Source of the DNA: Gambelia wislizenii
Lineage: Eukaryota; Chordata; Lepidosauria; Squamata; Crotaphytidae
NCBI GenBank assembly: GCA_030847615.1
Contig: JAUMIR010000005.1
Location: 84,416,492-84,480,491 of the forward strand
Direction of reading: 5' to 3'
DNA length: 64,000 bases
A model generated the notes under the pieces. That model was not told the DNA's origin, ran no database searches, and saw only the letters and a program-made list of their open reading frames with translations. Both the position numbers and the translations under genes were made by a program. Shown here in pieces: positions 53,647-64,000 of this stretch. Position 1 is the first letter of the stretch, and each line of letters begins with the position of its first letter.

Positions 53647-56419
53647 TCAAGACACAGATTTTAGATTCTACTTCATACTAATCACCCTAAACAATGCTAT
53701 TCAGGAATTCCCCTCTCCACAGCCAAGTTTTGTTTTTTGGTTCTGATATAAAGACAACCCTCTCCATATGTGACTTTGTCTTCCTTTAAAGCTCACAGCC
53801 TTGAGTTGGGCCCATGTACAATTAATTCATCTCTCCTTAGATTTTCTGCATCTGTCATATACAGTATCTGATCAGACTTCTGTTGTAGCCAATGAAGAGG
53901 CATTGGTATGTGTGAAAATGGAACAATATTTATTTTTCACAGATGTAACTTTTAAAAAGCTTGGTCTTTAGAAGTGTTATGGTTACAGTGTAAATTTACT
54001 GTTCTTTTTTTTTTAGAAGATAGTGAATATTTTTATACTGATAGAATCCTTTTTGTCTTACTCACTTAGATATTCCACTCTCATACAATCTCAATCCTGA
54101 AATTAAAAAACAACAACACTAACTTTAACCTTTATGCTACTCATCTCTATACCACAAAACAAAGCTCTCTCCAATCCAAAATCCACCGGACTTTATCAGA
54201 CACATCAAATACAGCATCATAATGATGCCACATAAATGCAAAAGGGTGTGCCTAGCAGACAACATCATCCTTTTGCATTCATGTCTTGTCCAAAAGCCGC
54301 TCTGTTTTATTGACAGGACAAGCAGGCTGTGGTGATTTTTTTGCTGGCACTGCTGATGTTCGAAACTTCACACCTTTTTTCCGCATTATTCCAGCATTAA
54401 TGGCCGGTCTGGCCAGAACACTTCCTGGTGAGATCATGACATCCAAGTAGGTGATGCTCTTTTTATGTCCCTCCCCAGTTTAGCAAGTGTGTTTATGTGC
54501 TTTTGTGAACTTTTCATGTGTTATTTTTGCTTTTATTTTTTAATTTCTCATGCTCGCATCTTCTCATGAGAATCCATGGGATTTCATTCCAAGAATTGAA
54601 TGGAGCTCTGTTCATTCCTCCGTCATTGCTGGGGCTACCTTTGGACAGGATGCAAGGTAAGTGTGGTAGAGGGGGTTCTCTTGCCATCATAAAAACATCA
54701 CAAATTATGCCAGCAAAAGAACAGAAAAGGGGGGTGGTTTGATGAAGTCCTCCATTTCTCCCTCTCTCTCACTCAGTCATACTCCAACATTCTAACTGCT
54801 CATTCTACCTTCTCAACACACCACTTACAACATATAACCAAATATACAAGCATACATGTTTATACAGAACTATGGAATATTACACTCTGCATTCTATCTC
54901 AGAGGATATTTGACTAGCTTTCACATATTACCTTTTTTTAAGAAGCGAGTCCAGAAGTCTTCAGCAAGATAAGGCCATGGGACTGAACTAGAAGAAGTTT
55001 CATTTTTGCAGTAGTCGTCTGTTTGAATAGTCTGTATAATCTCTAAGCAGCCCAGAACAATCTTGGTTCTGTATACATACCAATAATCAGCAATAAATTT
55101 CAATTCAGTTTCTTATGGGGGGATTTTTGAAAGCTGTATAATATATGGTGTTTTTCGTACATATCTCATCTGATGCTGTGCATACTGAAAGAACAAAAAA
55201 AGATACACATCTTGTACTGGAAATGTTAGAATCAGAAAGGCCCTGGCATAGCCGATCTTGTGCTGACTAATCATTGCACAGGGCAATTCACAGCTGCAAT
55301 TGGGTTGGCAAGAATCACTACTAGCTACATGGTCAGCAGATTGTACAGGCAATCTTGCGTTATTGTTAGTTATGCTGGTATGCCTCCATTAACAAAGTAG
55401 ATGTTTTCCTGGGCTTGACTTCTTTAACAGAAAATTTGGTATCAGAGGCATAAACAACAAGGAAAGGATAGGAAGATGTTCCTATACCACAAAAGAAAAG
55501 CAGTTTTAAATTACAAAGATTAGAAACAAAGAAAAGAGAAAACTGAAATACCACAAAGTAAAAATTAAAAAATACAAAGCAAAAGAAAGAAAAAAGGGAT
55601 ATAAAAGAAGAATAAATTATTTCGAATCTTCCTTTCAGTGGTTATATATGTATATAGTTATGCATACCAGTCTCTCCAAAATTACCACATGAGCACTTAA
55701 AAAGAAGAGCAGTTCAATATATTTCAGCAGACTTTTCATAAGTGAAATGAAACAAGCAGGTCAGATAAATCCTGCATAAGCAAACAAAAACATTTTGAAC
55801 CTTCTAGAGACCACTTTGAACATTTCTCCCAAAATGTATCCAGGCATCATTTTTTTTCCATCCTCCACATTTTTTTAATGATTTCTGTTTTGGTGGCCAA
55901 ACTTTTATGTTTATGGGATTGTTTTTAACATAGTGGGATAGCTAATGAGGTAGGCTAATCTGTTTATCCTATTCACAGAATGCTTGTCAAGGCATTCTGG
56001 AGGCAGCTACTGTTTACCTTGCCTGTTGTAGACAGCAACACATGACTAGAGTAGAATATCACTTTTTCCAAAGTCAGGCTTTATTGCATTGTTTACTGCA
56101 AACAGGCTGCTGAAACCTGGCACCCAAAGCCTGTATTTCTCTAACCCTCCTCTACCATCCTCCCAGTTCCAATGCCACTGAAAAACATTAAAGCTAGACA
56201 GAGGATAAGGAGGCAATGGGAGCTGACTAGATATAAACATATTTTGTAAAAATGAGTTTCACTGTTATAGGTTTTCTTAACTGTGGTAGGCCTGTATCTC
56301 AAGGTGATCTTCTTAAAACGCAGTTTGTAGAGATCCTATATAATCTCTCTTTCTGCAGTTGAGGCTATTCTTTTCTATTCAGATTGAACATGGATTTTCT
56401 CTGGATGATATGCCATCTG
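53647..56419. other. No gene confirmed; long stretch, some possible transposon remains
   Basis: Near 54235-54285 a TGCAAAAGG…CCTTTTGCA hairpin lies in a region (54190-54460) with DNA-transposon-like word content. A strong donor-like CAAG|GTAAGTG occurs at 54658, but no convincing exon precedes it. The rest is unrecognised and AT-rich. Confidence 0.35.
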
Positions 56420-56524
56420 ATCCTTTAATATAAAACTGGAGAAGTGAAGGGCTGAACCTTGGAAGAACATTTTGCATGGGAAGCCCAGGTTCTGCCAGTG
56501 AACTATGGTCATTTCCCTACTAAA
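56420..56524 (-). mobile_element. tRNA-derived SINE fragment (third type)
   Basis: The plus strand reads TAAAACTGGAGAAGTGAAGG, GCTGAACCTTGGAAG, TTTTGCATGGGAAGCCCAGG and CAGTGAACTATGGTCATTTCC. This is the antisense of a tRNA-like SINE head with GCTCAGTGGCAGAGC…TTTGCATGC…GGTTCAATCCC. Decayed. Confidence 0.6.
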
Positions 56525-57984
56525 GCCTTACAGGAAACACAAGAATAGGGGGCAAGACTCATATGGTCTGATTTTCCTAGAGCTATGGATTCCATCAGGA
56601 GTTTTAAAACAGAATTCTAAAAGAGTGTGGGGGGACTTTTGATGTATCATCTCTATGAAAATAAGTATTGTGTACACTGCCCTGTGCACACTCCAACTCA
56701 GTCTACTTCAGGGAGAGAAACCACAGCTACATATGGGGGGGGGGTGATAATCAAATAACCGAAGGTTGAAAAATAAGACAAATTCACATGGTCTTGTTCT
56801 ACTTAAAGACTGGAAACATGAGATGGAAAACCAAAAAAATAGTAGATGCTTACTATACTGTACATTATCCCAGACCTTAGGTGTTAAAAAGTAATAGGTA
56901 AAGTATGCAGGTACAGTAAGCAGTGGAAGAGGTATAGCAAGGTGGAGACGTTTAGTGGTAAAAAGGTATAGCAAGAACAAGTGCATTCTGTCTTTGGTCC
57001 AGGGTTTGGAGAAATTTATATCTAATTAAGAATTGGTTCAGGAGGGGCCCCAGAGTGCATAATTTGATGCCACTCTTCAGTTTTTTAAATTTAACACCAT
57101 TATCAATAGCTGTATTTCTGATTTTCGCAACCGCCATTTGAAGTCAGTATTCAAATCTACACACATATTACATGTGCCCTTTGTGTCATGTCCTAGGGAT
57201 CTAGCTTTTAAAAACAACAACAATAACACCTTAAATGTACTGTGGTGTTTAAATTTAGATATTGGAGTTTCCCACTAGACAACAAGTTATTAAAACATCT
57301 GCCTTTCCACAAGCCATTCTGTTCTCTGCCATTCCACATGTCCTTTTCTACTTCAGCAGGCAAAATTGCCCAATCTAAATTTCAGCTCAAGTGTTTGATG
57401 GCTTTCATGCTGAGCTCAAACTGTTAGCACATCCCTGAGAGAATAGAATTGAAACAGGATTTAATCTAAAATAACAAAATAGAATAAAGCTTTTACATAT
57501 AAATAAGTAATGTCCTGTATATTTTTATGCATATTTTTCTCCCTCCTTTTTATAAGAAAGTTAAATGCTAAAATGCACAGATAATCAGCACTCCAAAAAG
57601 GACCGTGCAAATGAATCTGCCGCCTGCATGCCTATAAAAAAATTATACTGTCATTCAACTTTCAAGTAACAGCTACAGCTGCTACTATTGCCCAGTTACC
57701 TTTCTCTTTTGCTGTTGAGTCCTAAGCATGCTACATGGAAATGAATTCAATTAAAATCTGTAGTCCCATGATATCTGTTGCAGGATCAGCATTTTAGACT
57801 GCAGTTTTTAAATGGAACTACTGTATTCTAACACAAACTGTTATGAAATTATTATAACCATATGGCAGCACTATCGAAAGACATTCCAATTGGTATTATA
57901 TATTACTTACCTATTTACAGTCTAAACCAGCTTATATGATAGTAATGACCCTGCCTGGATGGGGATAGACTTGTTTCAGTTAAC
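56525..57984. other. No gene seen; partly CNE-like
   Basis: 57540-57720 is repeat-free and AT-rich with octamer-like ATGCAC and TGCAAATGA words. A 92-codon minus frame (56708-56986) is unrecognised. Confidence 0.4.
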
Positions 57985-58290
57985 CATCCCCTGATAACTT
58001 TCTGTTCCAACCACTGCAATATACTGGCCATTGATCTGCTCTGAAAATGTTCCAGAAGCTTCAATTAATACAGGGCATGCTAGGAAGTCTGCTGCCTAGG
58101 TCTGGACTCTATTAATACATTACACTGTTGTTTTCCATCTTCTTTGACAGTGCTCAGTCTATTTTTCAGTCAAGTTTAAAGTGCTGATTTGGGCCTTAAC
58201 ATGCTTGGCTTAAGACTATGGGACTTCTCTATAACCTTGGACTGCAGATGGATTCTGCTGCTGTGCAAGCATGTCCCACCTTTGAACAGT
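57985..58290 (+). mobile_element. L2/CR1 reverse-transcriptase fragment
   Basis: GTTCCAGAAGCTTCAATTAA (cf. 'RKLQLxQ'), then AGTTTAAAGTGCTGATTTGG and CTTAACATGCTTGGCTTAAG (cf. 'FKVLxxxxxALxGL') keep the order of the L2-group ORF end. Strongly decayed. Confidence 0.55.
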
Positions 58291-58668
58291 CAAAAATACT
58301 GAAGCAAAGTGGCATAGATACTAAATATCAACTGAATTTAAGGAGTATCTCCATACCAGCAGTCTAACGACAATCTAACCAATGATATGCAGACAGCTGG
58401 TATAACTGATTATGATCTTTTGCATAGGTAAAAACAGATATTTTCGGATCCAAATATAATAGAAAGGATCCAAGTAAGTAATACAGAAAGCCTTTTACTG
58501 CCAACTATTTCTATACTTGATATATAATCTGAACTTCATTTTCTAATCCTAAAAATGTTATTTTGGTTTTGCAAGGTAGAGAAGACATAGGTGTCCACTG
58601 GCTCAGGTCTACTGGAAAATTAGTTCAGTTGTGGGATAAGACTTTAATCCCCTGACATTTGACACATA
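58291..58668. other. No gene seen
   Basis: Nothing recognised. Confidence 0.4.
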
Positions 58669-59266
58669 GGTCCCATCTATACAAGGTGGGAAAATATGTG
58701 TACATCCGAAAAAGCAGGCATTCACAATGATGCAACCTGTCTTCATGGTCAAAAGAGCCCCCCCCTTAATTCCACATGCCCCCCTAGCCAAGATGGTGGC
58801 CACGAGTGATTTACTTGTGCTTTTAAATCTGCCACCACCCTTTTTTAAAAGAAAAACAGTTTCCCATGGTCTCCACATGTGATATTTCGTACTTTTAAAA
58901 GAAAAAGAAAAAGAAAAAAGACAGAATATAAGATCGCTGTTTTATTAATTTACCGGACCCTTGCTTAGCTGAAAATCCAACATGGCAGCAGCAAGCACTT
59001 TCCCTGTTTGCTATCCCCTCCCCCCATGGTAATTCAGCCAATCAGATTATGCTGCCTGTTCGTATCTTTGCAAATGCAAGTGTTCAAACAATCACACATT
59101 TGCATGTCTTACAGAGCTTTTTTTAAAAATCCAGATGAAGCCCCGAAATTTGCAGTGGATTTGGTTGCCCCCCTTCTGAATGAGATGTATTTATGCAAAT
59201 GTCCATATGAACGATCACCATACATTTGCATCCTGTTTGTATTATTTTCACCATTTAGACAAGACC
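58669..59266. mobile_element. 598-bp DNA element, sibling of 17350-17817
   Basis: The left end GGTCCCATCTATACAAGG and the right end TTTAGACAAGACC are short imperfect inverted repeats. CAGCCAATCAGATTATGCTG, GCAAATGCAAGTGTTCAAAC, AGAGCTTTTTTTAAAAATCC and CTTCTGAATGAGATG match the 17.35-kb copy. It is longer than that copy and includes an AAAAG run (58896-58919). No intact coding frame. Confidence 0.7.
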
Positions 59267-59428
59267 ATAGTTAAAAATCAAGAGTTTAGTAGTTTGTTAA
59301 TATTTGGGGCAGGTGCCTTTCAGTAATAAGATAATTTTGTCTAGTCAAGTCACATTGTTTTGCACTAGTAATAAAAATGCAGGAAAGGCATGGATATTAT
59401 GTCCGAATCATCTGACAAAATAAACATA
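59267..59428. other. Short spacer between two DNA elements
   Basis: Nothing recognised. Confidence 0.4.
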
Positions 59429-59956
59429 GGGCTTGTCTGCACCTGCCAAATACCCCTGCTTGTCCCTGTTCCAGTCTAGATGATGTAGAGCATTTACTCC
59501 AATCTGCCCCCACACAGTCCAAATGACACCCAGGGCAGATGCGGGGCTGGAACAAGGGAAAGCTGGGATAGTGCCCTTTACTGCATTTTTTAAAAAATAC
59601 TCAATTTAATCTGGTACCACTGGATTGGGCCCCACATATCCATGGGAGCCTCTCCCAGAATGCTGGCCTTAGCTGCCACCGCCAGCTCCCTGCCTCTTCC
59701 AGAAGCCAGGCCGGCATTCTGCAGCATGTGATCAAGGCTGGTCATATGCAGGGGACCAGCAATTACACACAGCAGAACCCCTGCCTGGCTTCCATGTTAG
59801 TGGGGAAAATGGTGGCTGTGGTGGCTTCAGTGACAGGTTGGCATCCTGTTTGGGCTCTGGCCTGTTTTCTACAGGCAATGGCGGAAATGGGCCACATCCA
59901 GAGTTAGGATATGCTGGTGGGGAGCTGGTATATCCTGCCTGGTGTAGATGAGCTGA
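59429..59956. mobile_element. 528-bp DNA element, GGCTTGTCTGCACC ends
   Basis: The left end GGGCTTGTCTGCACCTGCC and the right end (reverse complement CAGCTCATCTACACCAGGC) are imperfect inverted repeats. The right half matches the 48654 element in inverted orientation. GC-rich, without a credible transposase frame. Confidence 0.65.
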
Positions 59957-61204
59957 TAGAGTTAAACATAACATTACCCATTATCATAAAAAAATTCAGC
60001 ACACTCTGAAAGAAAAAGCAATACCTAATTTATTTATTTTTTAGAAGTCAGGGGAAACGTATATAGAACATGTCTATATCCTCATCAGATTTTAAATAAT
60101 TATTAATTAGCTAAGTGTCATATAACTGCAGTGCTGATGAAGCTTCAATTCATAAAAGAGATCAGAATGCAAATTCTCACACTTGAAAAAGCTGCCATGT
60201 TCTGAGTCAAGCAGAGGCATAGTCAATGGTGGCATTCTTCCAATGTGAACTTGGATGCTGCATTTGCATTGCATTTTGAGAAACTCATCATGGCAGCTGC
60301 CCTATCCTGATAAAAGCCAAGCTCCCACTAGTAGGTATGCTTGCCAGCGATGTGGAACCCTGCCTAGTAGCTGCAGTAAAAGCACCTCAATGCCCTAGAA
60401 GAAACAATTTTTGACAGCCTAAGGAACTGATGACATAAGGATATCACAGTTACTAGCCTGGTCAGTAATTGTTCTTTTGGTAGGTTGTTTTAAGTAACTT
60501 GGGGAGGGGGTGTTTCTACAAGGCCTGTATCTGGCATGGGTTGAAGTTCAATTTACAATCACTGGATTATGTTCGTCCTGTATAATAGCACAAAGTCTAA
60601 GTGTAATCCTCACTATAGACGTTGGAATGTTGAATTTAAGGCAAACCTCTGTTTAAGTGATATCTAGCTAATCCTGTACTTCTATGCCATAGGCCATTTA
60701 TGCTGAAACTTTCACATAGGTCTTGAGTGTTTGTGGCATTAAGATACCAACCCTTGAGTGAAGAAAATATAGAATTGTAGTCATTTGAACGGCTTGAAGC
60801 TTTATTGTCTTCAGATGGTTGGCTCAAGTGTGATTCTGATTAAATTGGATCCTGAAATCCTTGATCTGTTCTGTGTTGATAATATTATATATTTTCCACT
60901 TCTACAGCTGGGCCTCCTGGCAAAGTGGACCTCCTGCAGGTTCTTTAACAACCAACCCACCTTATTACCTCATTTTCAGAGTAGGCTGCTCTAATCCTGT
61001 CCCAGGTATAGTGGCTTTCTTTTCTGAAACTTTTGAGTTTATTTTGCACATTTATTATAGGCACATCCATGCTTTAGAAGTCCTTTTTAAAAAAAAAAAG
61101 AAAGAAAGAAATAGACTGGAATTGGTTGTTCTAGCTGATTGTTGTATAAAGTAGCATGTTGGAAAGTCAAGAAAATCAGAGTGCAACCAGAACATCCCTT
61201 GGAG
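59957..61204. other. No gene seen
   Basis: AT-rich. Ends with an A-rich AAAG run (61088-61111). Open frames of 69 and 97 codons overlap in different frames and match nothing. Confidence 0.4.
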
Positions 61205-61290
61205 GGGATGATTAGTCCCACAATCCCCCAGCCAGCATGGCTACTGGTTATGCTGGCTGGGGAATTCTAAGTATTGCAATCCACTTTTTA
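61205..61290. mobile_element. Short palindromic element, CCCCAGCCAGCAT type
   Basis: CCCCAGCCAGCAT (61226-61238) and its exact reverse complement (61250-61262), with ACAATCC/GGAATTC words outside. Same broad palindromic family as 15525-15597. Confidence 0.65.
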
Positions 61291-61444
61291 AAGCTCTTAG
61301 CCAGAATGTCATCTAATTTGCTGATGTCATATCTTCTACCTAAAACATTGGATCATATTTTGCATTGATGAGAAATAATACTAATAAAAATGTTGCTATA
61401 AACAATCAGCAAAAAGATCCTCCAGTTGTCCCAGTCCAGTATTT

Positions 61445-61541
61445 GTTGGCAGTGGCAGCACTCGGGGGTACGGGGAGGCTGAACCACACTAGGTGACACT
61501 ATCAAAGGGAGGGTGTGACACTGGCCTTAGTAATGGCACAG
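61445..61541 (+). mobile_element. Dispersed repeat fragment, GGCCTTAGTAATGGCAC end
   Basis: AGTGGCAGCACTCGGGGG, GGTGACACTATCAAAGGGAG, GTGTGACACTGGCCTTAGTA then ATGGCACAG matches the right half of 16874-17089. Confidence 0.55.
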
Positions 61542-61649
61542 TTTGTTGGATACATTCTGGTGCAGGAGACATTGAAGCTTATGTTTAAAGGGAAAACTTG
61601 TGTTAAAGGGAAAGCAGTTTGTGACTGGATCCACTGAAATGTGTGTGAA

Positions 61650-61846
61650 GGGCTGCTGACACCACTTTAACTGCCATGGCTCAATGCTAAGGAATTCTGG
61701 GATTTGTAGTCTTGTGAAACATTTAGCATTCTCTGTCAGAGAGCTCTGGTGCCACAACAAATTACAAATGCCAGGATTCCATAGGATGGAGCTATGATAG
61801 GTAAACTGGTATCAATCTGGATTATTTCTGCAGTGTGTCAGCAGCC
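61650..61846. mobile_element. Palindromic MITE, GGGCTGCTGACAC ends
   Basis: GGGCTGCTGACACCACTTTA and, reversed, GGCTGCTGACACACTGCAGA. The core is CACTTTAACTGCCATGGCTC, GGAATTCTGGGATTTGTAGT. The left arm lacks the CTGCAGAAATAATCC part present on the right, a small deletion. Confidence 0.88.
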
Positions 61847-63812
61847 ATGGAAGTCCCATTTCATAAAGCTACCTTATACTACTCTACTCTGGTGTAGCCA
61901 GAGAATACTCAAGTTTCTTCCTTGGGTGTGAGGAAGTTTTAAAATACCTTTCTACCATAGCTTTGATATTGCTAAAGCCATACGTATTTGTACAGCAGGT
62001 AATAGCAGGATTAGTACGCAAATTTACATCTTATATAAATGATGCATAAGTGTCAATATGAAAAGAATCATAACTATGACTGCCCTGCCACTCCTGTGAA
62101 TTAGGTCAGTTGAAATATGATATGAATACATACGCTTTAAATTATAGTGCAATCCTATGCATATCTATCTGTTCAGAAATAAGTTTAGGCTTAGTTTAGG
62201 AAGGTGTGCTTCCACCTTCAGCCTCAGAAACTTGAATGACTTTTCACACTCAGTTTTTACTGCCATGTACTACAGATTCTCAAGTCAACAGAAGCGTATA
62301 TAATAGCTTATAAGACCCTTAATATAGGCATTTTTCAGATGCACTCACTTAACATAGCCTAGCCTACTGCATATACCTGCTTCTTAATTCATAACATGTA
62401 GATGTGGTATTTCTTTGAAGCAAAATGAAATCCTCACAAACTTCCAATTATTTTCCATTTTATCCTTGTTATTAAAATGCTATTGTCTGTAATTTTATAA
62501 AGTTCTCTCACACTTCCTCCTCCCCTTCTGAATCTTCAAAGTGCATGATTCATGCCTAGAAAACGGGTTATTTTGTGTTTCCCTGCACTTGGCTTTTTTC
62601 ATCCCTGCCAGTTATAACCTGATAACCTGGATTCATACTGTGCTTTAGCACAACAATATAGTCATCAAACTAAAGCAACACAGTAAGTGGGCACATTAGC
62701 CATCATTTTGCTTGATCACTTGGGAGAGATTAAACTTATTCATTTCAGAACAGATAATGAAATATTTAGAAGATGGTAACGTAAACGGTGGCTTCATTCT
62801 CATGCCTTGATGTGCTTGTTGCAAAAACAGTGCATTAGATGCTAGGCATGTACACATCCTGCCAAGATGTGTGCAGCATTTCAGCAGGCCTTTTGGCACA
62901 TTTGCATCTGTTTTATCTACAGAGAAATCCATTCAGTTTTACTGAACTGTAATTCTGGCAATTTGCAATATTTACATGCTGTGGTTAGATTGGAAATCAC
63001 TCCTTAATTCAAATTCCAATCTAAATTTACTTCATAGTAATTAGGACTTTGTTACTGACACTAGGGGCCTATTGATTTAATGAAAAATGTAACCTCACTG
63101 TAAGTGCTTAATTAGTTGTTTCAGCAGAGTCTGTGCTGCCCCAAATTATGGACTTTAAGAATCAGGTGCTAATTCAAATTACGCCACATAAAGTTCAGAA
63201 TTATTTTTAATGTGTAGTCTAACAGTCAAATACATTTCAGTATGTAAGGAAAAATGGAGTGCATGACAAATACATGCTATAATCTCACAGATCATGTTCC
63301 TCAAGCCAGCCCTTATCATAATCAGCTCGTGCAATCCCTAGAGAAGCAACTATGTTGTCTTTTCTGTTCATAAGGAAACCCATTAGTGTGCAATCACAGT
63401 AAATAGGCTTTGTGTTTCATAGAATTGGAAGTTCCTTGTTGTCTTGATTGGGTATCACATTAATCACATTCTATCAATCACCAAGAATGTCATGTGATGG
63501 CAACATCACATATTTAGTTTCATTGTCAAGGGAAGCATTTTCCCAGCAACTGGCCTTCTGGATATGTCATGCCTTTGGAGGATATGGATGTTGACAGAGT
63601 TCTGCAGAAGGTAGTGAGGCAGAGGAAAAGTCTAAGGAACATGGTTAGCTAACTTCCCCCACCATCATTTTGCAGTGAGTATCACTTCAGTCCACAGAAC
63701 ATCACTGCTAAGGAATGAGAAAGTGAAATGAATTATTATGTCTATAAGCTATTTTGTTCTTATCCTGGGTGTGGGCCACTGTGGAAAAATCTATAGAGAG
63801 CGAATATGCAGC
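61847..63812. other. No gene seen; partly CNE-like
   Basis: 62148-62215 is a fragment of the CAATCCTATGCATA dispersed repeat. 62940-63240 is repeat-free with many homeodomain-like words (CTTAATTC, AGTAATTAGG, GCTTAATTAGTTG, GCTAATTCAAATTACG). It looks like a conserved non-coding element or developmental enhancer, untested. Confidence 0.4.
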
Positions 63813-64000
63813 CAGTGTGGTGCTGTAGTTTGAGTGTTGGACTAAAACTGGAGACTAGGGTTTGAATTCCCATTTGACCATGAAAACCCACTGGGAGACC
63901 TTGTGCAAATCACACACTCTCAGCCTCAGAAAACTACATGATAGGTTTGCTTTAATGTCACCATAAGTTGGAAACAACTTGAAGGCACACAAGAACAGTT
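63813..64000 (+). mobile_element. Sauria-type SINE at the window edge
   Basis: GCAGCCAGTGTGGTGCTGTAG head, AGGGTTTGAATTCCCATTTG, CACTGGGAGACCTTGTGCAA, CTCTCAGCCTCAG and the tail CCATAAGTTGGAAACAACTT with GGCACACAAGAACA. It appears to end at or just beyond the window. Confidence 0.92.

Noticed and set aside
1..64000. A novel multi-gene system (defence, biosynthetic or viral cluster)
   Set aside because: No run of credible open frames, operon-like spacing or recognisable enzyme motifs occurs anywhere. All protein-like signals trace to retrotransposons or isolated exon candidates.

Overview
The window looks like 64 kb of AT-rich, CpG-poor nuclear DNA from a vertebrate, most likely a squamate reptile (lizard or snake). 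The evidence is its repeat content: several tRNA-derived SINEs of the Sauria type (shared 'CACTGGGTGACCTTGGGCAA' core and 'CTTGAAGGCACACAACAACA' tail), many CR1 and L2-type LINE fragments, Tigger-like TA-flanked elements, and numerous short palindromic DNA transposons. This assignment rests on recognising repeat families and not on a database search. I see no bacterial, viral or organellar gene organisation.

No complete host gene is visible. The longest open frames are either chance frames or remnants of transposon proteins. The only coding sequence supported by recognisable protein motifs is the C-terminal part of L2/CR1 reverse-transcriptase ORFs (3.2-4.7, 26.6-27.5 and 49.1-49.5 kb), a LINE C-terminus with a zinc-knuckle-like motif (14.5-15.1 kb) and, weakly, a BED-finger-like remnant near 25.1-25.4 kb. 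One 84-bp segment (13701-13784) is bounded by a strong 3' splice acceptor and a weak GT donor and is open in one frame, so it is the best candidate host exon. The window is best read as an intergenic region or a very large intron.

Layout. 0-10 kb: CpG-rich MITE at 0.83 kb, degenerate L2 at 3.2-4.7 kb, CTG microsatellite at 5.0 kb, CR1 copies at 7.2 and 9.5 kb, and an ~890-bp DNA transposon at 8.2-9.1 kb. 10-20 kb: palindromic MITE at 11.0 kb, an L2 invaded by an LTR-like element and a SINE at 11.6-12.8 kb, Tigger-like element plus CR1 at 14 kb, LINE C-terminus at 14.5-15.1 kb, several DNA elements at 16.9-17.8 kb, two SINEs at 18-19 kb, and a perfect 28-bp inverted repeat at 19.73 kb. 20-30 kb: mostly single-copy AT-rich DNA, a CT/CA microsatellite at 24.4 kb, and an LTR-like repeat carrying a young L2 at 26.3-27.8 kb. 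30-40 kb: two palindromic elements at 30.6 and 31.0 kb, a solo-LTR-like element at 31.5 kb, an 11-bp minisatellite at 32.7 kb, and a CpG-rich 948-bp transposon at 37.5-38.5 kb. 40-50 kb: LTR-like segments at about 40.7 and 43.0-43.9 kb, adjacent SINEs at 44.6-45.1 kb, and a CR1 at 49.0-49.5 kb. 50-64 kb: Tigger-like element, three palindromic MITEs, two larger DNA elements at 58.7-60.0 kb, and long apparently single-copy stretches, some of which look like conserved non-coding DNA.

Nothing here amounts to a functional multi-gene system. The most informative structures are the perfect hairpin at 19.73 kb, two copies of one DNA transposon family in contrasting states of CpG decay (8.2 and 37.5 kb), two MITEs of very different size sharing one terminal motif (0.83 and 31.0 kb), and the nested insertions at 11.6-12.8 kb.
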